Source: Podospora pseudocomata (Eukaryota; Ascomycota; Sordariomycetes; Sordariales; Podosporaceae). Taken from it: a DNA stretch of 64,000 nt. This document shows positions 43,451-54,326 of the stretch, piece after piece. Under the pieces are notes generated by a model, which saw only the letters and a list, made by a program, of their open reading frames with translations, was not told the DNA's origin and did no database searches. The stretch covers positions 1,302,001 to 1,366,000 of the forward strand of contig NW_026946366.1 of the NCBI RefSeq assembly GCF_035222375.1, written 5' to 3'. The position numbers were made by a program, and so were the translations under genes. The number at the start of each line of letters is the position of its first letter. The first letter of the stretch is position 1.

Positions 43451-45232
43451 ATGAGAACATTTCAATCACGACCAGAGAGGGACCTCCCCTACTCGGATGA
43501 GTTCTCCTCTGCCGAGGAATACATCGAGAGCCTCCTCGACTTCACCACCAACTCAGAGACCTTTCGCTTCCTCTGCGGTGGTGTTCACATATTGGACTTT
43601 TTCACAACCGAACCCGGCGTCTTCGTTGCAGCTGTGCCCAAGGAATGGCAAGCTTTTCTTCTGGAGAAGGAGCCAATGGTTCTTCTCGATTTTCTCATGC
43701 GGGACGACCTGTCATCTCTCTCACCCAACCGTGGCCCCGGCTCACCTCCCGAGTCGCTTGTTCGCTATGTCAAGGACATCAGAAAACATTCGTTGAGACG
43801 GTCATTTCAGCCTAGCAAGCCCAAGCTCCCCATACTGCCCCGATCAGTCGCCCTTGGTATGAAGACAAAAAAGGTTCACGAAGTGACCCATTTTGCAGGG
43901 TACATCGACAGGCTGGCCGAGGACATTGCTGAGACCCGGGGCAAGGACCTGACTCACTTTGTCGACTTTGGCTCTGGTCAGAACTACTTGGGTCGTACTC
44001 TTGCAAGTCCACCTTACAACAAGCACATTGTAGCAGTGGAGAGCAAAGAAGCCAACATGGCTGGCGCCAAGGACCTCGATATCCTGTCAGGCTTGGCCGA
44101 GAAGGAGAAGCGAGTTCGGAACAAGAAGCTCTACCACCGGATTCTAGAGGCCACGGATCCGTCTCAGCATAACGACGAGGAGGCCTTGAAGCGGGTCGCA
44201 AGAGAACTCGGCGTGACAGACGAGGAGCTTGCCACGATCGATCTCAGATCACGCAAGGAGATGCAGGCCACGTATACCGTCGAGGAGGGGAAGGGAACCA
44301 TCGAGTATGTCGTCGGGCGCCTTGAGCACGCCGACCTGACTGGTGTTCTTTCGCAGCTGAGGGGTTGCGAGGAGGAGGTTGACCAAGACAAGCTCGCTAT
44401 GATGGCGGTATCCATCCACTCTTGCGGGAACCTCTCGCATTATGGTATTCGTTCCATGGTGCTGAACCCATGCATCCACGCCGTAGCCATTGTGGGCTGC
44501 TGTTACAACCTGATGACGGAGAAGTTGGGTCCCCCTACTTTCAAGCCCCCGTTCGGTCGACCAAGTCTGCAGCCCATCAATGCTCGAGTTGCACGAGAAG
44601 CAGAGAAGCGAGACCCCCAGGGCTTCCCCATGAGCGAGCAGGTGTCCACTTACAATGATGACGGGGTTCGACTGAATATCACCGCCCGCATGATGGCGTG
44701 TCAAGCGCCTCAAAACTGGACTGAGCAGGAAAGCAGCGGCTTCTTTACCCGCCATTTCTACCGTGCGGTCCTCCAAAAGATGTTTCTGGACAGGGGCGTC
44801 ATCTCGCGGATCTATCATGGTGAAGAAACTGACAAGAGTGTCTTTAACACAAGCACCAACCCGGTGGTAATCGGGTCCTTGAGGAAGCAGTGCTATACCT
44901 CATTCGCTGCATATGTCCGTGGAGCAATTGCGAAGCTGACCACCAACTCCGAGTTCAACCAATACAACGAGGTCATTACAGAGAAGATGGGGAACATCAC
45001 GGACGAGGAAATTGCTCGATATGAGGACGAGTTCCGAGATCGGAAGAGAGAGCTCAGCGCCGTATGGAGCTTGATGGCCTTCAGCGCATGCGTCGTAGAA
45101 TCCCTGATTGTCACTGACCGTTATCTCTTCTTGCGCGAGCACTCCGATATCGTCCAAGACTGCTGGGTCGAGACGGTTTTCGATTACCGCGAGAGTCCCC
45201 GCAACCTGGTGGTGGTTGGCATCAAGAGGTAA
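43451..45232 (+). CDS. METTL25/RRNAD1-type methyltransferase
   Basis: This is a predicted S-adenosylmethionine-dependent methyltransferase of the METTL25 family (PF13679-like). The gene is intronless and codes for 593 residues. The SAM-binding motif is HFVDFGSGQNYLGRTLA, preceded by the family's KKVHEVTHFAGYI. Downstream are MMAVSIHSCGNLSHYGIRSM and AVAIVGCCYNLMTEKLG, the Cys-Cys-Tyr-Asn block typical of this family, then RMMACQAPQNW. The C-terminal part (RHFYRAVLQKMFLDRG...; SLRKQCYTSFAAYV) also matches. The substrate is not established in fungi; the animal relatives are linked to arginine or RNA methylation only weakly. Neither a signal peptide nor a membrane span is seen. The family call is firm. 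Confidence 0.88.
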   Translation: MRTFQSRPERDLPYSDEFSSAEEYIESLLDFTTNSETFRFLCGGVHILDFFTTEPGVFVAAVPKEWQAFLLEKEPMVLLDFLMRDDLSSLSPNRGPGSPPESLVRYVKDIRKHSLRRSFQPSKPKLPILPRSVALGMKTKKVHEVTHFAGYIDRLAEDIAETRGKDLTHFVDFGSGQNYLGRTLASPPYNKHIVAVESKEANMAGAKDLDILSGLAEKEKRVRNKKLYHRILEATDPSQHNDEEALKRVARELGVTDEELATIDLRSRKEMQATYTVEEGKGTIEYVVGRLEHADLTGVLSQLRGCEEEVDQDKLAMMAVSIHSCGNLSHYGIRSMVLNPCIHAVAIVGCCYNLMTEKLGPPTFKPPFGRPSLQPINARVAREAEKRDPQGFPMSEQVSTYNDDGVRLNITARMMACQAPQNWTEQESSGFFTRHFYRAVLQKMFLDRGVISRIYHGEETDKSVFNTSTNPVVIGSLRKQCYTSFAAYVRGAIAKLTTNSEFNQYNEVITEKMGNITDEEIARYEDEFRDRKRELSAVWSLMAFSACVVESLIVTDRYLFLREHSDIVQDCWVETVFDYRESPRNLVVVGIKR

Positions 45233-47918
45233 TCAGACATTGGGCATCGATCAATGCGCAAAGTTTCTCATTGCTTCTTGTGTGTGGTGATCGGTTGGTG
45301 GCCCCTGAGTTTTGCCGCCATTGGCCGCCGGCAGACTTCGGATGGTTCTTTGAGGTCTCGACTGTGGTTAGCCGTCAACGATATTGATTCCTTCGGGCCG
45401 AACCTCCAGCGGCCAGCCGAATATTGTCCAGCCCCCGCCACCAAACCTCTCCACCAAAAGGCCGAGATTTGACATGTCAGATCAGGAAACCCAGCAGAAT
45501 CATTATGAACCAGTCCCGTGCTTCGATAGGGCCAAAGGGAAGACGCCCCCCGCCTTTTGCTATCGCCGTCACACCCATGGTGCATTCCTCGAACCTACGT
45601 CGTGCAGTCTGGTTCAAGCTGGGGGTGCAGCGACTGGGGAGCGTGGCGTCACAGTTCATGTTGGTTGTCAAGATTATTGGATCAAGTTCTCGCCGGTCTT
45701 TTCCGCCCGGCTTCCGGCCAGGTCCAGATCTCAACATGTCTCATGGGCATCTGAGCCATATTCCACAGCGGTCACATCCACCTCGATGGCTGAAACTTCG
45801 CGAAGCCCGAGGTGCTCAGGCGAGTGTATGCTGGCGATGGGGGCTATTGTTGGGAGAAGCAAGGTGACGACAGAATCGACTCAACCCCACCCTGGAGAAT
45901 CTGGTGCATCGTGGTATTCTACCCACGTTGATATCCGGCAACTACCAAATGCGGACTGGCCGAGCAGTGGGATTGGGTCTCTTGCCCATCATCACCAAGC
46001 TGCCGGCAGCACACTATGACAGGAACCTGAGAGTTGTTGAACATTATCAACGGGTATTATAGCAACAGAGCTTTCCCTCGTCCCCCTTTTCTCGATCTTG
46101 GTACGTGGGTGTTTCTATGCCACGACACGGGAGGGCTGATCAGCAGGGCGGGGAAATCCCATCCCCCGGTCTTTTGTCAGGAACAAGATTTTTTTTTTTT
46201 TTGGTTGAAAGCTCGCCGAGGTGTGTGTTCCTGTGTTTCTCCTTGGTCAATTTTACTCCGAGTCTCAGTTGGCTTTCTCCCCAGCCAGTTTCCACCCCTC
46301 TTTTTTCCCCTTCTTGGCGCTGTCGACCTGGACATTGCATACTCATCTCTCGCAACAAACACATGACCAGCCAGCCATCAGCTTTCCGACGACAGTGCAG
46401 GCCGGTTGCTGTGCGGTGGTGGTACGGTCTCTGGCTGGAGGAGTCTAATTAGTTGCCGGACTGTTGAGTGCGGGGCAATGGAACTTGGCAACGCCGCAAC
46501 ATGAGCTCTCACCAGCAGCAGCACCACGGATGATGGATGGAGAGGGTGATCTGAGCGGAGACGCCATCCGCGGGTGTCCACCCTGTGAACCCCTCCCCCT
46601 CTATTTGCTTCGGCAGCTGTCTGATCTCTAGATCATGATCTTTCGAGTGAGAGAGACCTCGGAGGAGCATCCGAACCCCTGTCTTAGGAGCGGCACGCCT
46701 GCGCAAGGTGAGGACCGGCAAACGAGAAGCTTTCTCGCTTGGAGGTTAGGACACCGTCAGCTCGTAAACCCCCACGTCGACGGCCCACCATGGCTGCACG
46801 CAAGTTGCATGCAGAGAGGGCCCCAAAAGGTGACAGGTCACAATCCCTTTGGACTCTCTTTTTGCGATCGCGTCAGGTCATGGGAAAGGGCCAAGCTGTC
46901 CCGAGTGGACCTTTTGGCGTCAGAGTTCAGTTCCCGATGGCTTTACCTATCATCTATGGAGTTCCATATGTAAGCCCAAAGATCAATGTGGCCCCATTTG
47001 ATGCCGATCCCTTCCTTATCTCGACCCCATCCAGAGACTTTGTGTGTCTTTTCTGCTGTCGTGGTTGGGAATTCCATACCGTAATGCTACGCCCTCGCTG
47101 CTGCAGGTGAGAACCTTTATGGCCGGCTGTGGCTGTTGCTGTTGGGATGAAAAACAGGGACGGCTCAAGCGAACAAAAACAAACCCACCGTTCAGTTGCA
47201 TTGGATGGGAATCCTGATTCCATACCTTCTCCGTCCCCCTGAGACACAGATGCAAAGAGTTACGGAAACAGAATAGAAAAAGGGATGCTTCGTGCGTCAC
47301 TGTTGCACAGGAGCGTGCGCATCACACAAGCTCGCCCCTCCCGGCTCTGCGCGGCACACATGCAGGAGGCAGACAGCAGTTGACCTGACCTCGGTGTTGT
47401 GTTGTGATATTTCGCCCCAGTTTGCCTTTTGTCGTCGATTTTGGGTTTTATTAGTTGAGAGATCTGATATAAGAAGTTGGTCTTATCCCCACTACCGGTC
47501 CTTTTTCGTTCACCTTCGTGGGGCTGTTGGCTATTTGGCGGAGTCACCCCCGTCTTATACAATTACCTATCTACGGGGTACGGTACGGCACCCGTCCACC
47601 TCCACCACACCACTTGTTCAGCCATCTTTAAAGTTTAAGCTCTCGATACCTCCGTTTTGTTCATTTCCTTGTTTTCTTATTAGTTCCCAATCCCTCGACC
47701 CGACAACAAAGAGTCCAACACGGCCCCTCCCTTGACAACCGTTCACAACCCCGCCCGCTTGGTCCTCGGGTTCGCCCGCCTAGCGCCGGTCCATCGGTGT
47801 TGCAACGGTTGAGTCAACGGTGCACCCACTCTTTCTTTATCAGCCTTATAAGTCGTGCGATATCTGGAGCTGCTCGAGGGACTGCTCGGTTCGAGGGCGC
47901 TCATCTAAAGACAGACCA
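45233..47918. other. 2.7 kb intergenic region upstream of the CASTOR-like gene
   Basis: This holds the 3' UTR of the methyltransferase gene and probably a long 5' region of the CASTOR-like gene. Many short frames occur on both strands (up to 211 codons at 45384-46019) without known motifs. A T14 run is at 46189-46202. No RNA gene is recognised. Confidence 0.45.
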
Positions 47919-49270
47919 ATGGCGTTGACCGCTCAAGTACACTTCTTGGTGAGTGGATTCATCCATGGCAGAGGTCCGTGAACCATGACTGATTATCTTG
48001 ATAGGATGGCACCTTGAGTCTCATCCATATCCCCCTGAGCCTCTACCCTACCTTACTCCAGCCCATACTCCGACTCCTCCTTCCACAAAGCCGTGGCTCA
48101 CCACCCGATCTGAACCTTGACAGCCTCACCCTGGACAGCAGTCAACATGGCTTCCTCAACATCAGCGTTACCCCTCTCGAGTGCTCCATAGTCTGCCACT
48201 CCTCCTGGGCCAAAACAATCTTTGAACCAGCCATCAAGCAACTACCCCGCGACGCGGCCAAAACAGTCATCATCTCCAAAGATGACTACGTCGTCTTCTC
48301 CGTCATCAGCGTCGGGATGGACGCCGGGTCTCGAGTAGCGGACCTCACCTCCCCCTTGGCTCTAGCCAACATCCCCCTCTTTTTCATCACGACCTATTAC
48401 TCTGACTTCATCCTCGTCCCAGTCAAAGACAGGCAGGCGGTCGAGAACACGTTGCTATCACGGGGGTTTGTCTTTTCGGAAGACAATGATGACAACTTCC
48501 CTTTTACATCCCCTTACAGCACCAACCACGGCAGGAGGGCGAGTCAAGGCAGCAGCTTGAACGAACTCCCCACCACGGCCCGACAACAACCACCACCACC
48601 GTCCGCGATCCCGGAGCTCCAGGAGAGGACGTTTGACAATCTCAAAAAGAGGAACGTGGTCCCTTATGTCGAGCAGGGTCTGCTGCTGGTGCAGTGCTCG
48701 GGCAGGCAGGAAAATAACATGATAGGGGGTTACTCGGAACGGCCGTCTACCTTTCAGACTAACGGGCATGGGAGCCGCAACCGGCATTCTGCGCACAAGC
48801 CGTGCTGGGCCGATACGGTTGATACTAAGCTTTATACTGGGCTGGTGTCGGCTTTGGTGTCCCAGCCGAGGTTTTTCAGTATCACACTGGCGCAGGACGA
48901 TCCGCCTTCGTTGCTGCTGGATAGGGAGTTGGTGGGGATTTTTGGGGATAGTCTTGTTGGGGCGACGACGGAGGGGGGGGTTTCGCTTGTGCCGATTTTT
49001 CTGGACTTGAGCAGTCTGCCCATCGAGGCGACGGGGATTGTGAGCGGGGTGGCGGGGACGTTGGTGAAGGAGCTGAAGGAGCAGTACGGGGTGGTGGCGG
49101 AGGAGGAGGATGGGGGTGGTGGGAGGAGGGGGAGGGGGAGTGCGCAGGAGGAGGAGTTGGAGTTGAGTTTTTTGAGCACGGTGAGGGCGGGGGCGGTGAT
49201 TTTGGGGGAGGAGGTTAGTATTAGGGCGATGGAGGCTTTGAGGAGGGTTCTGGTGAGGGAGGGGAAGTGA
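47919..49270 (+). CDS. ACT-domain protein of the CASTOR (GATS-like) family
   Basis: In animals CASTOR proteins sense arginine and act on TORC1 through GATOR2; fungal members carry the same ACT pairs, with little proven. The first exon (47919-47948) codes MALTAQVHFL, and the second starts at 48005 after a 56-bp intron; together 431 residues. The clearest match is LANIPLFFITTYYSDFILVP (second ACT-type unit), preceded by VVFSVISVGMDAGSRVADLT. The C-terminal part repeats the pattern with ITLAQDDPPSLLLDRELVG and AGTLVKELKEQYGVVAEEED. A low-complexity linker (about residues 175-290) divides the halves. Near the end is a Gly/Arg/Glu-rich run. It lies tail to tail with YIH1/IMPACT. The ACT/CASTOR call is good; arginine binding is not shown. 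Confidence 0.75.
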
Positions 49271-49574
49271 ATGGGGGGGTTGAAAAGAGAAGGGGAAAAA
49301 AAAAGATCAAAAAGGGACAAGGTGTGGGGGTTATATACAAGGCATAGGTTGAGTGCGCGTTCATATCAAAAGTTCACCACTTCATCTCGTATTACAAAGT
49401 TTCAAATATAGGTATCCTTCCAACTGATGACTGTCGCATCATGTCCGTGACTTCCAATCACTTGAACCGAGGGCATCTTTCGCACCCCTCCTGCTAGTGT
49501 CATACCCAGCCCCCTCAAACCTTCCTATCCAAATCCATTCCTTCCTCCTCCTCTTACCCAAACCCACATCGGTG
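49271..49574. other. Convergent 3' region between CASTOR-like and YIH1 genes
   Basis: This 304-bp gap carries two 3' UTRs. No gene-like frame of its own is visible. Confidence 0.5.
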
Positions 49575-50414
49575 TCACCTCCCCTTCTTCCTCCCCCCCT
49601 CCTTCTCCTCAGTCACCAATCCAGCCCTGACAAACCCATCCCTAGCAGCCATATTAATCAACGCGAACCGCCTCGGCCCCAGCTTCTGCCCTCCATACCA
49701 CCGCGTCACCACCACCATGACATCCCACAAGTCCATAACCTGCATCAGGTGAAGCAGCCTCCCTCCCGCGGCCGTCTCCCCGTCGTCGTCACAATCTTGA
49801 TAACTCGTCCCGTTTTCGCCTCTGATCCGCCAAGCGGTGATATTATGTGTCGCCGACCTCACTTTTTTGTCTGTTGCCAGCAGGTGCGCGAGATAGCCTT
49901 TTGCTTGGGAGACGGATGTTACCGGGACGGTGCGGGCTACGAAGGTTGACTTAAGCTCGGTGAAGGGGGCGCTTAAGATCCAAGGAGGTGGGGGGAGGGG
50001 GGTTTCGGGTTGGGATTGGGGGGGTGGAGAGGGGGAGGGGGAGGGTGATGGGACTGGGGAGGTGGCCAAAGTGAGGAGGTCATTGAAGGATTCGATTGCG
50101 TCAAAGAGGCAGACTTGGCCTGGGGTGTGGACTTGGGTGATTGCGTCCCTGAAGAGGGAGAGGTCGCGGGCTGCGGTGCCTTTTGGGAGGGCTGGGTTGG
50201 AGGAGTGTGTTGAGAGGGTTGATGGGGGAACGTCGGGGTAGGAAGGGGGGAATTGGATGAGGAGGGAGGAGGATGGGGGGGAGGTAGGGTCCAGGGGGGG
50301 TAGGGTGAGGATGTAGATTGAGGAGGTGGGGGGGTCGGTGGGGGAGGGGAGGAGGGTTGAGTCGCCGTAGATGGAGTTTAGGGCTGAGATTTCGTCTTGG
50401 AGGGCTTCGTTCAT
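49575..50414 (-). CDS. YIH1: Yih1/IMPACT protein (RWD plus UPF0029 domain), regulator of Gcn2 activation
   Basis: Yih1 binds Gcn1 through its RWD domain and so limits activation of the Gcn2 kinase in amino-acid starvation. The gene is intronless and codes for 279 residues. The RWD domain starts at the N-terminus with MNEALQDEISALNSIYGDST, then SSLLIQFPPSYPDVPPST. A Pro/Ser-rich linker (about residues 124-145) leads to the ancient IMPACT domain. Its signature is visible as KSTFVARTVPVTSVSQAKGY, then NITAWRIRG, DCDDDGETAAGGRLLHLM and VVVTRWYGGQKLGPRRF. The C-terminus is basic (KEGGRKKGR). The first Met before the RWD helix is used as start; the frame is open upstream to 50675 but out of family. 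It is convergent with the CASTOR-like gene. Confidence 0.93.
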   Translation of the reverse strand: MNEALQDEISALNSIYGDSTLLPSPTDPPTSSIYILTLPPLDPTSPPSSSLLIQFPPSYPDVPPSTLSTHSSNPALPKGTAARDLSLFRDAITQVHTPGQVCLFDAIESFNDLLTLATSPVPSPSPSPSPPPQSQPETPLPPPPWILSAPFTELKSTFVARTVPVTSVSQAKGYLAHLLATDKKVRSATHNITAWRIRGENGTSYQDCDDDGETAAGGRLLHLMQVMDLWDVMVVVTRWYGGQKLGPRRFALINMAARDGFVRAGLVTEEKEGGRKKGR

Positions 50415-51515
50415 TGTTTGTTGTGATTTTGGGCGTTGATGAGGGTTTGTCGGGAGACGTGGTGAGGATTGAGGCGAGAGAATGTGTTGGAGGTGTGCGG
50501 GATGGTGAGGAGTGGCGTTTGTATAAGTGGTGAGTTGTGAAAATGAGAGGTGGTTGAAATTCGGGTGAGGCCCACGGGTGAGTTGAATAAGTGGGACCGG
50601 GGTCATGTCGGCTCGGGCCGATGCATCGATGCTGAGGACTCGACAACGAGACATCTCACAAAGCGATAGGTACAATTACCATTATAGTTTTATTTCTGTT
50701 ACTGGGTCATATCTGGGTCACTTGTGAGCTTTATCTCTCGTTAATGGCACGAAAGTCTGTCTACCTGGTATGTCATGTTCTTGCAGTTAAAGACATCACA
50801 GCCAACCCAGCTCAGTGAGTCTCTCTCAAGTCCGCAATGGGGAACAGTTTCTTGGGAGGAATATATGTCTAATAAGTCCTGTCTGAAACTATGATCTATT
50901 TCTCACTTTCATTCTACCTCTCACCCGACACCAATGCTTTATCAAGAATCACCTGACTCATCCGCATTGGTTTGGCCCTCAATCAGCTTCCCCCCCCCAA
51001 ATATTGGGCATCCCACAATGAGGCATTGCTTGCAGTGACATCCAGAGGCAAACTCCCAACACAATCCCTTTCTTGCCTTCTTTTATACCACAGTTTGGCT
51101 AGGTGAGTCTTCTTGTCTCTCGTACTTGGCGGCGCCTACCCGCTCTGACACAGTGAACAATCATCGGCAGCCAGGCAAAAAAAAAGTTGGGTAAAAGGAG
51201 AACAATCTCCATCTCTTCAAATTTATATCCTCTCTTTTCTCATTCCATCAACACATCGAAACAAAAGACAGCTTCCGAAATAGGCAGTCAAGTTGCAAGT
51301 CTAGCGCAAGTGTTAGTGTAACCCCTCCTCCCCCTGCCCCCCCCCCACCTTTCCATCTTGCCGCGACATCCCCGGCCTTTATGAACAAGATATGAACTGA
51401 GCCCAACTGACCTTGATAAACAGATTTAACAGTTTACAGCCAACAGAGAAGATATTTTCACCAACAGAGAGTCAAATACTCAAGATTCCAAATAAAGCAA
51501 AACAAAAACAAAAAA
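50415..51515. other. Divergent intergenic region between YIH1 and the GGACT-like gene
   Basis: This 1.1 kb should hold two promoters and the A-rich 5' UTR of the plus-strand gene. Short C-rich runs are seen near 50990 and 51340. I see no gene or RNA. Confidence 0.45.
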
Positions 51516-52141
51516 ATGGTCACCCTAGAGAATATTCAACCCAGCGTCCAAGCCGACGAGGGGACTCACACGGCCTTCTTTTACGGCAAGCATCTCACCC
51601 CCCCTTTTTTCCCACGTACAATTTCATACTAAGCAGAAAACAAATAGGCACCCTCATGGTCCCAGACGTCTTCTACACCGTCTGCTACAACCAATCCAAC
51701 GTCCCCCCCGAGATCAAGGCCCTCCACACCTTCACCCCCGCCATCCTCCCCGGCTACATCCGCCGCCGCGTTCGAGGCGCCGACTACCCCGGCATCACCC
51801 CGGACAAAGACCACAAAGTCTTTGGCATGTACGCCTCCGGCCTCACAAACGCCAACATGAACAAGCTGGACATTTTTGAGGGGGGGCAGTACGTGAGGAA
51901 AACGGTCGAGGTGAAGTTGCTGGAGAAGGTGGGGGATGTGAAGGGGGAGGGGAACGTGGAAGGAGAGACGAAAAAGGCAGAGGTGTATGTTTTCCATCCG
52001 GATCACGAGGATGAGCTGGAGGATAGGGAGTGGGATTTGGAGGAGTTTAGACGGGAAAAGATGCAGAGGTGGACGAGGGCGGGGTATGTTTTTGATGGGT
52101 GTGATCCCAATGATCCGGCAAAGGTGGAGGCTGCTGTGTAA
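51516..52141 (+). CDS. AIG2-like / gamma-glutamylamine cyclotransferase-fold protein
   Basis: The fold is that of gamma-glutamyl cyclotransferases, which form 5-oxoproline from gamma-glutamyl groups. Exons 51516-51585 and 51648-52141 with a 62-bp intron give 187 residues. The join creates the family hallmark FFYGTLM, the glycine loop that binds the substrate. The intron begins with GC (tacg, then gcaagc) and ends in aatag; no GT donor in this stretch would make the motif. Later come ILPGYIRRRVRGADYPGI and FGMYASGLTNANMNKLDIFE, where the final Glu sits at the place of the catalytic acid, then RKTVEVKLL. The C-terminal helix-rich tail (EDREWDLEEFRREKMQRW) is typical of fungal members. The exact substrate is unknown. 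Confidence 0.87.
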
Positions 52142-54326
52142 GGCATGGCCGGCCGGCAGGAGAGGGAGCCGTGATGGTTCGGTGTATGGAAATTTGGGTC
52201 GCGAGTCAGGTGAGAGGAGGAGACAGCGATAATGTGGCTTTGAGTTCTGGTTACGAGATCAGCGAGGTCCCCGTCAGCGAATGTGGATTGATCTGTCATC
52301 TTTAGATAGAGAATGAGAAAGATGAAACATCTAGGTTGGGTGTATACACTGTGGCCTGCGGCGATGGCGGCCGTTGGATGTTTTATGACTAAACTTGGGG
52401 TCGACGGGAGAGCGGTCTGCGCCACAGGTGCAAGTTGCTTTAATGCGATGGCTTCCACCCGGGTTGTACGAGAACTCGTGTCAATTTGCCGAAATGCTGC
52501 ATCGTGGACGACTTGGCGGTTTGTTTAAGAATACAGTAACGGCCCGTGGTCACGCTTGAGGAGGGCGGCAAGACCGGTAACTATGCCCAATTGGTGATAT
52601 ATCCATGGTGTTCATACTCTTGTGGTGGTGTTGTTACTCTTGCAGTGAGGAACTCGGGTCTTTTCGAATACAAAAGTGAACATTAAGCTCTCCAGAATTC
52701 TAAAGAGATGTCATGTCTCACAGATGAATTGATTCCAATCCAGCCCCCAACCTGGCGTTGGGAAACGACCACACAAGACAAAGGTGAGGGATGCGTAGTA
52801 GGGATCAGTTCAACGGTTTTATGCCCCAATAAAGAAACAAAAATCCATGCCGACCGTTTATATCAGAATTTACCTACTCGCAAATCCCATCAAGTGAGCT
52901 TCGAATTATTTGCAAGTGAACAGAGCAGGTGAAGCGATGAGCAACTTCGAGCCAAAATTGTAGGTAGATGCTCCAAAGCAACAGCCCAACCAGCTGAGGC
53001 TAATGATCCGTCACAGGGGTCGTTGGCCCTAAACCCCACTGAAGGAACGCTAAGAATCAAATCCTGCGGGAGATGACGCAGCTAGCGCAGATCATTTCAG
53101 AACATCCAACGTGCGTGGGGCTGGTTGCATCTTTTTGATCGTTGGTGATGGAACCTCATCAATCTTCAATCCTTGTTCCAACAAAGGAACTGGCATCATA
53201 TCATGTGTGGTACATTGACGAGCCCAACGGGATCATGGCCAACAATCACCACTTAACCATTGAGACCGTCTGAACTTGTCATCTGACCTGCTCAACAGCT
53301 CGGGAAGCTGGCGGTACACTTCGGTTCCGCAGATCGATGCTGAGGTTCGGCTGGCTCCGTCCCTGGTCGACGGCAGGCCGAAGCCTCTCCCGCAGACTCT
53401 CCTCTTGCACAAGTGCGCCACGATAGCGGGTCGCGAGACCCCAGAACATACCCTTTCATGGACCTCACTCAGCCCGCCGTGCCGCGTTTGCCGCAGGACA
53501 ACATCAACATCCTCTGACGCCGGAAATACGGATCTGTCATGGAGGAACAGACTGCAGAGCGACTGATTCCGTACCCAGCCATTGACTTTCTAGGCCGTCG
53601 ACCCAGCAAGGCCTCTTGTGACCTGATATTCCGGGGGATTGTGTGATGTCTGTGGGGTCTACGGTGTTGAACCTGGGATGCAGCCGGCTGGACCCTGAAC
53701 GGTCAGCCCTACTACCAGGTCTTCAAACATACCCCACCAGGAGAGACCACAATGGGAACCACTCAGCTTCGTTGTTAGTCGGCCGGTACACCCTGCTCCA
53801 TTACCGGATAGGCGCAAGCTGTGACAAGACGTGCTGGGTCATCATGGGCGGCGCCGTGCCAGCCCGGGCGGGATATGCCAAGCTCGGCGGGAATCCCATG
53901 CTCTGCTGCGAAGGCCTCTTTGCGTCGGCCCTTGTTTTGGTCCTGTCTATCAGAGGCACCTACCTGGCTTCGCCCTTTGTGTCCCCACACGGACGACATG
54001 CTGTTCTCAGTGCCGCTGTTTGTAGACATGAGAGATGAGCTGGGACGGGAGGATATAAGGAGCAGGTAACCTCCAGGTCCGGAGTTTTTGGTTCTTCATC
54101 CTCACACTCACATCAACCACTCCAGTCTTTCCTTCAAGACCCACCTTCCTTTCTAATTGCCTGGTGCAATCATCTTACTCTCACACTCCTTTGAGATACC
54201 ATCTTCATTCCTTTCTAGGACCAAGTTTCGTTGACCGCACTTGTCCTGTCATTCCTTGTTTGGATACTCTAGTATCAGCCAGCTCTGCGCTACCAACCCA
54301 GCACCACACCGATACCAACCATCAAA
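52142..54326. other. 2.2 kb intergenic region upstream of the AA11 gene
   Basis: The right end carries the AA11 promoter with a TATA-like box at 54054-54058. The rest shows only short frames on both strands with no known motif. No repeat or RNA gene stands out. Confidence 0.45.
54051..54060 (+). promoter_or_regulatory. TATA-like box upstream of the AA11 gene
   Basis: The sequence ggatataagg lies 270 bp before the ATG. The stretch between is rich in C and T with ctcacactcac-like blocks, as often seen around fungal transcription starts. It is one of the clearer TATA-like boxes in the window. Confidence 0.4.
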
